From positions 1 to 37,456 of IMG/VR virus record IMGVR_UViG_3300007734_000651: DNA of 37,456 nucleotides. One strand, written 5' to 3'. The position numbers and the translations under genes are program-made. Below are positions 6,980 through 14,446 of the stretch, piece by piece. Numbering within the stretch: the first letter of the stretch is position 1; each line of letters begins with the position of its first letter. Source of the DNA: a virus. The notes below the pieces were generated by a model. It was not told where the DNA came from, ran no database searches, and worked only from the letters and a program-made list of their open reading frames with translations.

Positions 6980-7797
6980 TGGCGTGGATAAAAATTGACG
7001 ATAGTTTTCCAGACCACCCGAAAGTGGTTGGACTATCTGATAGTGCATTTCGTGTTCATATTAACGGGTTATGTTATTGCGGAAAGTATTTAACCGATGG
7101 GTTAATACCAATGCAAATAGCATCAAGATTTGCTAATAACGATATGTCTGTAATTGTTGAATTAACAAATGCGGAATTATGGCGTGAAGATTTAACAAAT
7201 AACGGTTTCCGTATTCACGATTATCTGGCGCATCAAACTAGCAAGGAACAAGTAGAGGTAAAGCGTGCAAATCTCAGAGAAAGGCAAAAGCGTTACCGAG
7301 AGAAGCAACAAGTACCAGATAACAACGCAGAACCAGTTGATGATGAGTGGGATAACGCGTTAATAACAGAGCCAGAATACAGAATACAGAATACAGAATA
7401 CATAATACAGAATACAGAAGAAAAGAAACTACTTCCTACTCCAAGAGTAGAAAGTGCAAGACAGGCAGTTGAAAACATTAGCAATAAATTAACAGAAGCA
7501 CGCGCTAATGGTATTAACGCTTGGAACTTATCCCGATTAGTTGAAGATGAATGGGATAACTTGCATAACAATAACGATATAGGCGGTTGTATAGCACTAA
7601 CTGCGTGGTATGTAGCAGAACTACAAACACGCCAGTTATCCAGCGTGGAAATTGGGCGCATTGGTCAAATGATAAAGCGGTTTGGTCGTATAGCATTATT
7701 AGCGATTGATGAAGCCGCGAGTAAAGATTTGACGGATTTAGTCAGTTACGCATATCGCGTGGCGCAGAATATGTACAAAGAGAGGCAAGGCAAATGA
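6979..7797 (+). CDS. Winged-helix replication initiation / replisome organiser protein
   Basis: 272 aa with a GTG start overlapping the nuclease stop (TAGTG). The N-terminus (AWIKIDDSFPDHPKVVGLSD, then AFRVHINGLCYCGKYLTDG) matches a common actinophage replication-protein N-domain predicted to be winged-helix DNA binding. A basic linker (RANLRERQKRYREKQ) follows, then an unusual repeat-coded stretch (7374-7415). The C-terminal 100 residues are helical. It probably recruits the host helicase to the phage origin, since no helicase or primase gene is present. Role inferred from family and position. Confidence 0.75.
   Translation: MAWIKIDDSFPDHPKVVGLSDSAFRVHINGLCYCGKYLTDGLIPMQIASRFANNDMSVIVELTNAELWREDLTNNGFRIHDYLAHQTSKEQVEVKRANLRERQKRYREKQQVPDNNAEPVDDEWDNALITEPEYRIQNTEYIIQNTEEKKLLPTPRVESARQAVENISNKLTEARANGINAWNLSRLVEDEWDNLHNNNDIGGCIALTAWYVAELQTRQLSSVEIGRIGQMIKRFGRIALLAIDEAASKDLTDLVSYAYRVAQNMYKERQGK
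7374..7415 (+). repeat. Six-copy AGAATAC heptanucleotide repeat inside a gene
   Basis: Six contiguous 7-nt units: AGAATAC at 7374, 7381, 7388 and 7395, the variant ATAATAC at 7402, and AGAATAC at 7409. They code for a near-duplicate peptide (EYRIQNTEYIIQNTEE) in the linker of the replication protein. Because the unit is 7 nt, loss or gain of one copy would shift the frame; only changes of three copies keep it. Confidence 0.9.
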
Positions 7798-8018
7798 GTA
7801 AAGAGTTACAAGATAAGTTAGATAAAGCGGCAAAAGCATTAGAACCAATACTGGCGGAAATACTAAACGAAATAGAGTCGCCACAGACGATTACAGACTC
7901 GCAAACTTCAGACCCTATATGCGTGATATGTAACGACCCAGCAACCCACCAGAAACTCGGCAGAGATGTTTGTGAGTATCACTGGGATTTATCTAACGAC
8001 CATAAGAGAGGCAGATAA
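7794..8018 (+). CDS. Small zinc-finger protein
   Basis: 74 aa. The ATG overlaps the previous stop (ATGA). The N-terminus is a charged helix. The C-terminus holds CVICNDPATH and later CEYH, a C-C-(H)-C-H pattern suited to one zinc ion, with a basic HKRGR tail. Such finger proteins are common in actinophage replication clusters; DNA binding is plausible but unproven. Confidence 0.75.
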   Translation: MSKELQDKLDKAAKALEPILAEILNEIESPQTITDSQTSDPICVICNDPATHQKLGRDVCEYHWDLSNDHKRGR

Positions 8019-8192
8019 ATGGCAACAGTTAATGATTGGTTTGTTAGCAAATTGGCTGGTGATTTAGGCGTAACAGATAAAGATATAAAAGAAAGCAAAT
8101 ATGCTGGAGAACAAATCCAGCGTTATCTGTACGCAGAAATACATACATATACAGAACTAATTGAAATCCTGCACGGAAAGGTTGGCAAATAG
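8019..8192 (+). CDS. 57-aa protein, unknown function
   Basis: A short gene beginning at ATG 8019 with AGAGAGGC upstream, placed immediately after the previous stop. The translated product is a helical protein (NDWFVSKLAGDLGV, then YAGEQIQRYLYAEIHTYTELIEIL) with no cysteines. It fits the gap exactly and keeps the tight packing of the operon, which supports it being real. No function is evident. Confidence 0.7.
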   Translation: MATVNDWFVSKLAGDLGVTDKDIKESKYAGEQIQRYLYAEIHTYTELIEILHGKVGK

Positions 8193-8193
8193 T

Positions 8194-8490
8194 ATGCAGT
8201 TTTTTAATTTCCGCAGTTGCAAAAAACCGCATTGGTTTGTACAAAATGGCAAACTGTTATTAAAAACCGATACCGTTAAAGAACAAGAATTAGCAAAGCA
8301 GGTAATAACGGTATTGGAAGCGCAAATACGAAATGAAGTTGCAAAAGAGATACTTGCGTGGAACCCAGTTGCTAATCGTAAGGAAATCGTTAAACGGTCA
8401 GGAAGTATTGATAACGCTTTAATAGGCGTACAAGCAATTTGCGCAGATATTGCACTCGGTAACGAAAGGGAAAAAAATGGAAGAGAGTGA
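8194..8490 (+). CDS. Small phage protein, unknown function
   Basis: 98 aa from the ATG at 8194, one base after the previous stop; the in-frame ATG at 8161 is inside the previous gene. It starts with FFNFRSCKKPHWFVQNGKLLLKT and continues as a long helical stretch, ending in a region with RSGSIDNALIGVQAICAD. No domain is recognised. Probably part of the replication operon. Confidence 0.7.
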   Translation: MQFFNFRSCKKPHWFVQNGKLLLKTDTVKEQELAKQVITVLEAQIRNEVAKEILAWNPVANRKEIVKRSGSIDNALIGVQAICADIALGNEREKNGRE

Positions 8491-8647
8491 AAAATTTGAG
8501 TTTATTCAAACTTTGTTACGCAAAGCAAATGAACTCAAATTGCAAATGAACACCGAACCGCCTGCAAACGAATTAGCGTTTGTATATATAACAGGACACG
8601 CCGCAGGAATAGATGATGTAATGAATTTACTAAGAAGGGAGTTGTAA
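8477..8647 (+). CDS. Small phage protein, unknown function
   Basis: 56 aa. GAAAGGG lies 7 nt upstream of the ATG at 8477, which decides it over the ATG at 8450. Helical, ending in a YITGHAAGIDDVMNLLRREL segment. It overlaps the previous gene by 14 nt and ends on the start of the next (TAATG). No motif. Confidence 0.65.
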   Translation: MEESEKFEFIQTLLRKANELKLQMNTEPPANELAFVYITGHAAGIDDVMNLLRREL

Positions 8648-8946
8648 TGGATACAAGATGCCACCGAGTTAATTGTTACTGCACGCATACTGACGGTTGT
8701 GAGAAAGGATATATATGGGTGCGATATAAACACACCGAAAAAAGAGTGCGAGAAGGCAAACAAATTGTGATTGAAACTTGGTATGATGGGGTGCGTTTTT
8801 GCCCCGTCTGCGACCCCGAAAGGGCGCACATACAAAATACATCTACATCAAGTGAGGAAATGGCAGAACGCCTCAGAAATCGCTCAACCCTCAAATCATC
8901 GGACAATTACGATAAAGAAGAAGCGACACGAACCCGAACCCTGTAA
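8647..8946 (+). CDS. Zinc-ribbon-like protein
   Basis: 99 aa. Cysteines near the N-terminus (CHRVNCYCTHTDGC) and a later CPVCDPERA form a probable split zinc-binding ribbon, with a beta strand pair (YIWVRYKHTEKRVRE, IVIETWYDGVRF) between them. The Ser/Thr/Lys-rich tail appears disordered. TAATG-coupled to the previous gene. A protein- or nucleic-acid-binding adaptor is possible. Confidence 0.7.
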   Translation: MDTRCHRVNCYCTHTDGCEKGYIWVRYKHTEKRVREGKQIVIETWYDGVRFCPVCDPERAHIQNTSTSSEEMAERLRNRSTLKSSDNYDKEEATRTRTL

Positions 8947-8957
8947 AGGAGTAGGAA

Positions 8958-9359
8958 ATGCAAAAACAAAATATACAAAAAATCATATTAGCAACTGTTA
9001 CAGGTTTGTTAATAGTAGTAGCAAGTCCAGCCCAAGCAAATGCACCGCTTATGTCTCAAACTGAAATACAGATGCATTTAGCGGTGGAAAATCCTAAAAA
9101 ATACGCTCAAATTGCTATTAAGGCATACAACTGGAACACAAACCAGTTTGTATGCCTTAGTCAATTATGGGACAAAGAGAGTAACTGGAACCACAAATCA
9201 GATAATCCAAAGAGTAGTGCCTACGGTATTGCTCAAATGCTTGGAGAAAAATCTAAGCACCCAAAGAAACAAATTGATAACGGATTGCGGTATATTAAGC
9301 ATCGTTATGAGCAACCCTGTACCGCTTGGAAATTCTGGAAAAGACATCGCTGGTACTAG
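8958..9359 (+). CDS. Secreted SLT-type lytic transglycosylase
   Basis: 133 aa, with an N-terminal signal peptide (hydrophobic ILATVTGLLIVVA, then SPAQA before a probable cleavage near residue 28). The mature domain has the lysozyme-like/SLT signature LSQLWDKESNWNHKS with candidate catalytic Glu, followed by SSAYGIAQML, IDNGLRYIKHRY and a terminal HRW. It would cleave peptidoglycan glycan strands outside the membrane. It is odd here, buried in the replication block and separate from the CHAP endolysin. AGGAG precedes the ATG. Its end overlaps rusA by 53 nt. Confidence 0.85.
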   Translation: MQKQNIQKIILATVTGLLIVVASPAQANAPLMSQTEIQMHLAVENPKKYAQIAIKAYNWNTNQFVCLSQLWDKESNWNHKSDNPKSSAYGIAQMLGEKSKHPKKQIDNGLRYIKHRYEQPCTAWKFWKRHRWY

Positions 9360-9798
9360 CGCGCAATTTTTCGTTGCAGGGCGACCAGTTCCGCAAGGTT
9401 CCCTTAAATTTATTAACGGACACGCAATTCATATGCGTGCACAAGACTTAGCATTATGGCGTGCTGATATTGCGCGTGTTGCTAAGTCTGTAATATGGGA
9501 AAAAGCGGTTGAAAGTGTTGAAGTGCATTTAACATTTACACTTTTGAAGCCCAAAACAGTAAAGCGCAATGAACCGTTTGTTAGACCAGATATTGATAAG
9601 TTAATTCGTGCGGTGTTAGATGGATTAACAGGCGTTGCCTATGATGATGACCAGCAAGTAACAAAAATTACTGCTATCAAAGAATATGGCACGGTGGAAG
9701 GTGTGTTAATACGAATAACAGACAAAGCAAAATTAAGCCGCGAGTTGTTCAACGCTGAAACCATCATTGACGATTATTTCAACACTTATTCCGATTAA
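9307..9798 (+). CDS. rusA: RusA-like Holliday junction resolvase
   Basis: 163 aa. RusA resolves Holliday junctions and branched DNA made by recombination. Characteristic blocks are FFVAGRPVPQGSLKF near the N-terminus and PDIDKLIRAVLDGLTGVAYDDD with the acidic residues of the active site. The only reasonable start is the ATG at 9307 inside the end of the transglycosylase gene; the in-frame ATG at 9112 lies deep inside it. No good ribosome-binding site is seen, so translation is probably coupled. It fits with Bet and the Cas4-like nuclease as a recombination set. Confidence 0.88.
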   Translation: MSNPVPLGNSGKDIAGTSAQFFVAGRPVPQGSLKFINGHAIHMRAQDLALWRADIARVAKSVIWEKAVESVEVHLTFTLLKPKTVKRNEPFVRPDIDKLIRAVLDGLTGVAYDDDQQVTKITAIKEYGTVEGVLIRITDKAKLSRELFNAETIIDDYFNTYSD

Positions 9799-9827
9799 AC
9801 CATCAAAATAATCGCAGAAGGCATCAA

Positions 9828-10178
9828 ATGACTGATTGGAAAGCACTAAGGGAGTTAATTCTTGCACGGTGCCAACACTACTGCGAAAAATGTGGAATAG
9901 GGTTATCAGATAATTTTGCGTTACATCATCGCAAACTGCGTTCGCGTGGCGGTAAAGATACAGTTGATAATCTTGTTGCGTTGCATCACGAATGCCACAA
10001 CTTAGGAACATTATCTGTTCATATGAATATAAAAACTGCAACAGAAACAGGACATATTGTTCCGCAACACGCAGACCCATTTGATTATCCGTTATTGCTT
10101 CCTAACGGTTCAACTGTTAAACTAACTATTGAAGGAACTTACGATTACATTGAAAGGAAAGAAGGCTATGGCTGGTGA
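9828..10178 (+). CDS. HNH endonuclease
   Basis: 116 aa. The HNH core is CEKCG (zinc knuckle), LHHRKLRSRGG (first His pair), DNLVALHHECH (Asn and second His pair). The C-terminal half is a separate helix/beta segment with TLSVHMNIKTATETGHIVPQ. AGAAGG precedes the ATG. HNH proteins near packaging genes can assist terminase cutting, while free-standing ones can be homing enzymes; the location 2.5 kb before the terminase does not decide this. The end overlaps ssb by 11 nt. Confidence 0.9.
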   Translation: MTDWKALRELILARCQHYCEKCGIGLSDNFALHHRKLRSRGGKDTVDNLVALHHECHNLGTLSVHMNIKTATETGHIVPQHADPFDYPLLLPNGSTVKLTIEGTYDYIERKEGYGW

Positions 10179-10566
10179 AATTGTTATTTACGGAGAAGGT
10201 CGCTTAGGTAGCGACCCTGAAATTAAATTAACACCGACAGGAAAAAATGTAACATCTTTTTCAATTGCTAACACACCGCGTGTAAATAAAGATGGCGAGT
10301 GGGTTGATAAGGAAACAATTTGGTTGCGTTGTTTTATCTGGGGCAAAAATGCAACAGGCGCCGCAAATGAATTGCGCAAAGGCACTTTGATTACATTTAA
10401 CGGTTTGCTAACACAAAACTCATATGTTGGTAAAGAAGGCGTTGAAGTTAAATCGTTGGAATGCACTATTAACGGTTATGGTATTGTTCCAAGAAATGTT
10501 GCGGAACCACTTGTACCGCATAATGAAAGACCGATAGAGGACCCAGTTGATGACCCTTGGTCATAG
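10168..10566 (+). CDS. ssb: Single-stranded DNA-binding protein
   Basis: 132 aa with an OB-fold SSB core: EIVIYGEGRLGSDPEIKLTP, then VTSFSIANTPRV, WVDKETIWLRCFIWGKNA, and GTLITFNGLLTQNSYV. The last residues (DPVDDPWS) are acidic with a terminal Trp, resembling the acidic protein-docking tip of SSBs. The start at 10168 has AAAGAAGG upstream; an ATG at 10129 lies inside the HNH gene. It would coat ssDNA for Bet annealing and replication. Confidence 0.9.
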   Translation: MAGEIVIYGEGRLGSDPEIKLTPTGKNVTSFSIANTPRVNKDGEWVDKETIWLRCFIWGKNATGAANELRKGTLITFNGLLTQNSYVGKEGVEVKSLECTINGYGIVPRNVAEPLVPHNERPIEDPVDDPWS

Positions 10567-10580
10567 CAGAAAGGCATAAA

Positions 10581-10781
10581 ATGAGTAATGAAATTCCCGA
10601 AGGTATGGTAGATAGCCATATCGCCGCAGAGATGCTTAACATTTCACATAACAATTTGCGACAATTAGTGTGGCGCAAAATTCTTGTACCGTCAGGTAAA
10701 TATAAAAGAAAATCCTTGTTTAACATCACAGATGTTGAGCGAGTGAAGGCACTTCGCACGCCGTCAATCCCTTCGGCGTAG
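10581..10781 (+). CDS. Small HTH (excisionase/MerR-like) DNA-binding protein
   Basis: 66 aa. It has a helix-turn-helix pattern (SHIAAEMLNISHNNLRQLVWR) followed by a wing (KILVPSGKYKRKSLFNITDVERVKAL), similar to small excisionase-like or MerR-type winged-helix proteins. AGAAAGGC precedes the ATG. As no integrase is present, it more likely acts as a transcription regulator. It is the last gene before the strong terminator at 10789. Confidence 0.75.
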   Translation: MSNEIPEGMVDSHIAAEMLNISHNNLRQLVWRKILVPSGKYKRKSLFNITDVERVKALRTPSIPSA

Positions 10782-10788
10782 CGGAATA

Positions 10789-10835
10789 GAGAGAGGGTGC
10801 TTCTGTCCCTTGGCACCCTCTCTCACTAATTTTTC
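10789..10835 (+). terminator. Rho-independent terminator after the replication operon
   Basis: A perfect 12-bp stem GAGAGAGGGTGC (10789-10800) with GCACCCTCTCTC (10813-10824) has a 12-nt loop, followed by ACTAATTTTTC. GC-rich stem plus T-rich tail on the plus strand make this the best classical terminator in the window. It separates the replication genes from the ParB/ABC-Mom pair. Confidence 0.85.
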
Positions 10836-10847
10836 AGAAAGGCAAAA

Positions 10848-11381
10848 ATGGAACTAGAAATAAAAGTAATTCCGATTGATGATTTAATGCTTGACCCAAA
10901 TAATGCGCGAGCGCATAATCAAAAGAACCTTGATGCGATTGCTAACTCTTTGCAAATGTTTGGACAACGCAAACCAGTTGTAATAACAAAAGATTTAATT
11001 GTTGTTGCTGGTAACGGAACAGTAGAAGCCGCCAGACAAATTGGCTGGAAAGGTTTATCTTGCGTTACCGTGCCTGATGACTGGGATACAGACACAATTA
11101 AGGCATACGCGCTCGCAGATAATCGCACGGCTGAATTAGCATCTTGGAATAGTGAAGTATTGCTTGGACAGTTACGCGAATTGAACACAAATGACTGGTC
11201 GGTAACAGATTTAGGCTTTAAAGGCTTTGATTTGAAAACACGCGAAGAAATTAACACCGATTTGAAGGAAATTGCTGAGCGTTATGAAGTTGTAATTGAG
11301 TGTGATGATGAAAATGACCAGACTGCATTATTGCTTCGGTTATCACAAGAAGGGTTGCGTGTTCGCGCAATCGTTATCTAA
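10848..11381 (+). CDS. ParB/Srx-like N-domain protein
   Basis: 177 aa. The ParB N-terminal nuclease/NTP-binding fold is visible: LDPNNARAHNQKNLDAIANS, FGQRKPVVITKD, and VAGNGTVEAARQIGW, then ALADNRTAELASW. A C-terminal helical part follows, ending in ECDDENDQTALLLRLSQEG. In phages such proteins often sit beside DNA-modifying enzymes and may act as CTP- or DNA-dependent helpers. Here it is directly upstream of the ABC-GNAT fusion and is probably its partner. AGAAAGGC precedes the ATG. Confidence 0.85.
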   Translation: MELEIKVIPIDDLMLDPNNARAHNQKNLDAIANSLQMFGQRKPVVITKDLIVVAGNGTVEAARQIGWKGLSCVTVPDDWDTDTIKAYALADNRTAELASWNSEVLLGQLRELNTNDWSVTDLGFKGFDLKTREEINTDLKEIAERYEVVIECDDENDQTALLLRLSQEGLRVRAIVI

Positions 11382-11395
11382 CAGAAAAGGCAAAT

Positions 11396-12526
11396 ATGAG
11401 TGTTATTAGATTAACCACAGAAATTAACAGAACACCCAGAGTAATGCAGTTAGAGGGTATTTTTGATTTGCAGGCGGCAAAAATATCTACTACTGAAATT
11501 CCTAACAATATTCCAGATTTAGGAACACGCGATTGGAATATAGGGTTAATTGTTGGTCCTAGCGGTGCAGGTAAAACAACAGTCGCCAAAGATATGTTTA
11601 ATCAAGAATTATCAAGTACGGAAACTATGCAATGGGGTCGCAGTAACGCCGTTATTGACGATTTTCCAAAAGAGTTAGCAATTAAAGATATTACAGAGTT
11701 GCTTTCTAGTGTTGGTTTCTCATCACCGCCTGCTTGGTTGCGCCCATATGAGAATTTATCAAACGGTGAAAAGTTCCGTGTGAGTATGGCACGCGTATTA
11801 GCAGAAAGTAAAGAGATTGCAGTTGTAGATGAATTTACATCTGTTATTGACCGCACAGTTGCGCAAATAGGTTCTGCCGCTATTGCTAAAACTGTTAGAG
11901 CGCGCAATCAAAAGTTTGTCGCAGTTGCTTGCCATTACGATATTGAAGAGTGGTTACAACCTGACTGGATTTATCAGCCGCATCTCGGCACTTTCACTTG
12001 GGGGTCGGTTCAACCCCGCCCACAAGTCAATGTTGAAGTCATTTGGGCAAAGTATGAAGCGTGGAGCATATTCAGCAAACATCACTATCTAAGCGATAGT
12101 TTGAATAAATCAGCACAGATTTATGTTGGTTTAATTAAAGACCAACCAGCAGTATTTACCGCTATTTTGCCACTTATTAACGCTAATGTTAAAAATGCTA
12201 GGCGTATTAGTAGAACTGTTGTTCTGCCTGACTATCAAGGTATCGGCTTAGGTGGCAGGTTTGTAGATTATGTATGCGCTGGATTAGCGGCGCAAGGACT
12301 CTCTACATATACGACCACATCTCACCCTGCACGCGTTAGGGCGTTGAATAGAAGCCCGAACTGGGAGATGATAAGAGAACCGTCAAGAGTGGCGCAAAGA
12401 GGCAAAACATCTTCCATAACAGGCAGATTAGGTTTATCGCGTAGCCGTATTACTACTGGTTTCAGATATGCAGGGCAACCTAATGAAGAGATTGCAAAAG
12501 TATTATGCCCACGCCCACAGAATTAA
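11396..12526 (+). CDS. ABC-type ATPase fused to GNAT/Mom-like acyltransferase
   Basis: 376 aa with two parts. Residues 50-200 are an ABC-type ATPase: Walker A GPSGAGKTT (54-62), signature LSNGE (121-125) preceding KFRVSMARVL, Walker B IAVVDE (141-146), and H-loop ACHYD at 179. No membrane segment is present, so it is not a transporter. Residues 215-345 are a GNAT fold: HHYLS (229-233), IYVGLIKDQPAVF, and the acyl-CoA loop QGIGLGGRF (281-289). The HYxS-type start is reminiscent of phage Mu Mom, which modifies adenine. With the ParB-like gene beside it, a DNA hypermodification role is inferred. The C-terminus is basic. Confidence 0.8.
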   Translation: MSVIRLTTEINRTPRVMQLEGIFDLQAAKISTTEIPNNIPDLGTRDWNIGLIVGPSGAGKTTVAKDMFNQELSSTETMQWGRSNAVIDDFPKELAIKDITELLSSVGFSSPPAWLRPYENLSNGEKFRVSMARVLAESKEIAVVDEFTSVIDRTVAQIGSAAIAKTVRARNQKFVAVACHYDIEEWLQPDWIYQPHLGTFTWGSVQPRPQVNVEVIWAKYEAWSIFSKHHYLSDSLNKSAQIYVGLIKDQPAVFTAILPLINANVKNARRISRTVVLPDYQGIGLGGRFVDYVCAGLAAQGLSTYTTTSHPARVRALNRSPNWEMIREPSRVAQRGKTSSITGRLGLSRSRITTGFRYAGQPNEEIAKVLCPRPQN

Positions 12527-12558
12527 TGCTATATTTGTAGTGAATTATGGGAGTGTAA

Positions 12559-12726
12559 ATGCCGATATACGCGTTCAAATGTTTTAAGTGCAATGCACAA
12601 CAAAATGTTTATTTTGGGTTTGATGATAAGCACGAATTAACTTGTGAGTGCGGTAATTTAATGAGCAAAGTTATAGGAGCAACACCAGCCATATTTCGTG
12701 GCGGTGGTTGGGGTGGGAGCAAATAA
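12559..12726 (+). CDS. FmdB-like zinc-ribbon microprotein
   Basis: 55 aa. It begins MPIYAFKC and has CFKC (8-11) and CEC (29-31), followed by a Gly-rich end IFRGGGWGG, which fits the FmdB/CxxC_CxxC_SSSS regulatory ribbon family (P-x-Y-x-F-x-C start and the PAxxFxGxGW end). The second knuckle is shortened to CxC. Families of this type are common in actinophage genomes next to terminase genes. GGGAGTG lies upstream. Its stop shares the A of the small terminase ATG. Confidence 0.75.
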   Translation: MPIYAFKCFKCNAQQNVYFGFDDKHELTCECGNLMSKVIGATPAIFRGGGWGGSK

Positions 12727-13160
12727 TGGGAAGAAGTAAAGTCAAACCAGAAACCTTGGAGAAGGAACGCAAGGTTCTGGAATTTAGGCGCGGTGGATTA
12801 ACATTTGATTTAATCGCAGAGCGTTTAGGTTACGCAAGTGCATCTGGCGCGCATAAGGCATATTTGAGTGCGTGTAACAGAATTGTTTATGAAGATGTAG
12901 TTGAAGTGCGCAAATCTGAAATGGATAGATTAGATATTGCGCAAGCGGCTATATGGGGAGATTTAACAGATACGGTAAACACAGATGCTAATACTCGCGC
13001 ACGATTAGTGTTAGCGTTGATTAAGATTATGGAAAGGCGTGCCAGATTGCTTGGTCTGGATATGCCTACGAAGGCACAAGTTGAGGTAAGTATCTATGAC
13101 CGAGACACAATTGATGCAGAAGTCCAGCGACTTGTCGCTATCCTTAATAGCCAGCCGTAG
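12726..13160 (+). CDS. Terminase small subunit (probable)
   Basis: 144 aa from the ATG overlapping the previous stop. The N-terminus (KERKVLEFRRGGLTFDLIAERLGYASASGAHKAYLSA) is a helix-turn-helix typical of small terminases, which bind the packaging site. The C-terminus is a helical oligomerisation segment (ARLVLALIKIMERRARLLGLD). Its position directly before the large subunit, with a 65-nt overlap, supports the assignment. Confidence 0.82.
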   Translation: MGRSKVKPETLEKERKVLEFRRGGLTFDLIAERLGYASASGAHKAYLSACNRIVYEDVVEVRKSEMDRLDIAQAAIWGDLTDTVNTDANTRARLVLALIKIMERRARLLGLDMPTKAQVEVSIYDRDTIDAEVQRLVAILNSQP

Positions 13161-14442
13161 AGTTAGATGGGTTAGTCAGTTAGCACGACCTGAACAATTA
13201 CCGACTGAAGATACATCTTGGACAACTTGGCTATATTTGGCAGGGCGTGGTGCTGGTAAGACACGCACGGCAGCAGAGTGGTTGGCTTATGAAGCATCTA
13301 GTAAGCCCAGAACACGCTGGGCAATAGTTGCGCCTACTTATGGAGATGCACGCGATACTTGCGCAGAAGGTGAAAGCGGTATTGTTAATATCTTGCGTCA
13401 ATATGGCACGCTAAAGGACTACAATCGTTCAATCGGTGAAATCTTTTTAACAAATGGCTCACGCATTAAATTGTTTTCTGGCGAAGAACCAGAGCGTTTG
13501 CGTGGACCACAACATCACGGCGGTTGGTTTGATGAGTTAGCCGCATTTAAGTATCCAGAAGCGTGGGACCAGTACCAATTCGGTTTGCGCTTAGGTGAAT
13601 TCCCACAAACTATTGTTACAACTACACCAAAGCCAATTAAGTTAATCAAAGAGTTAATAACACAAGACAATGTAAAAATAGTGCGTGGTTCAACATTTGA
13701 TAATGCGGCTAACTTGGCTGAAAGTGCCTTAGCGCAGTACAGATTGCGTTATGAGAACACGCGCCTTGGAAGGCAGGAACTTTACGGTGAAATACTGGAC
13801 AATGTAGATGGTGCGCTATGGACTCGCAAACTAATTGACGATGCACGGGTGGATAGCGCACCACCACTTGTTCGCGTTGTAGTTGCTATTGACCCTGCGG
13901 TTACTGGTAACGCTACTAGCGATGAAACAGGCATAGTTGCGGCTGGAATTGCATCAAATGGTGAGTATTACATACTTGATGATAAATCTATTCGTACAAC
14001 GCCAGATGCTTGGGCAAGAGTGGCAGTTGAGTTGTATCACAAACACAATGCAGACAAAATCGTTGCCGAAACAAACAATGGCGGTGATATGGTTATTTTG
14101 CTATTAAAGCAGGTAGATGCATCTGTTGCGACAAAAAAGGTAACTGCTACTAGAGGTAAACAATTACGCGCCGAACCTATAAGCAGTTTGTATGAGCAAG
14201 GCAAAGTGCATCACATTGGATACTTCTCTGAACTTGAAACGCAAATGTGCGAATGGACTCCAACATCGGCAGAAAGCCCAGATAGATTAGATGCATTAGT
14301 GTGGGCATTAACAGAATTAAACTCTGGCGGTGCTAGTATGCTTGCCTTAGCAAATATGGCATTATTATGTACAGTTTGCGGTATGCCATCACCGAAAACG
14401 GCTAGCATTTGTTCTAAATGCGGAAACAATTTGAGAGGTTAA
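13096..14442 (+). CDS. terL: Terminase large subunit with C-terminal zinc ribbon
   Basis: 448 aa. The motor ATPase has Walker A AGRGAGKT (49-56) and a Walker B region GGWFDELAAF. The nuclease domain shows AIDPAVTGN, AETNNGGDM and SPDRLDALVWA, the acidic residues of the headful-type RNase H fold. It packages concatemeric DNA into proheads. The last 24 residues carry CTVC (425-428) and CSKC (439-442), a zinc ribbon that I do not recall in most TerL proteins. ATG at 13096 has GAGGTAAG upstream and overlaps the small subunit. Confidence 0.95.
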   Translation: MTETQLMQKSSDLSLSLIASRRVRWVSQLARPEQLPTEDTSWTTWLYLAGRGAGKTRTAAEWLAYEASSKPRTRWAIVAPTYGDARDTCAEGESGIVNILRQYGTLKDYNRSIGEIFLTNGSRIKLFSGEEPERLRGPQHHGGWFDELAAFKYPEAWDQYQFGLRLGEFPQTIVTTTPKPIKLIKELITQDNVKIVRGSTFDNAANLAESALAQYRLRYENTRLGRQELYGEILDNVDGALWTRKLIDDARVDSAPPLVRVVVAIDPAVTGNATSDETGIVAAGIASNGEYYILDDKSIRTTPDAWARVAVELYHKHNADKIVAETNNGGDMVILLLKQVDASVATKKVTATRGKQLRAEPISSLYEQGKVHHIGYFSELETQMCEWTPTSAESPDRLDALVWALTELNSGGASMLALANMALLCTVCGMPSPKTASICSKCGNNLRG

Positions 14443-14446
14443 TGTA

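Noticed and set aside
8647-8946. WhiB-type regulator, common in actinophages
   Set aside because: Cysteine spacing and the lack of a GVWGG-type turn do not match WhiB; a general zinc ribbon fits better.
11396-12526. ABC transporter ATPase for drug resistance
   Set aside because: No membrane partner is near and the same polypeptide carries a GNAT domain beside a ParB-like gene, so a DNA-linked role is more likely.
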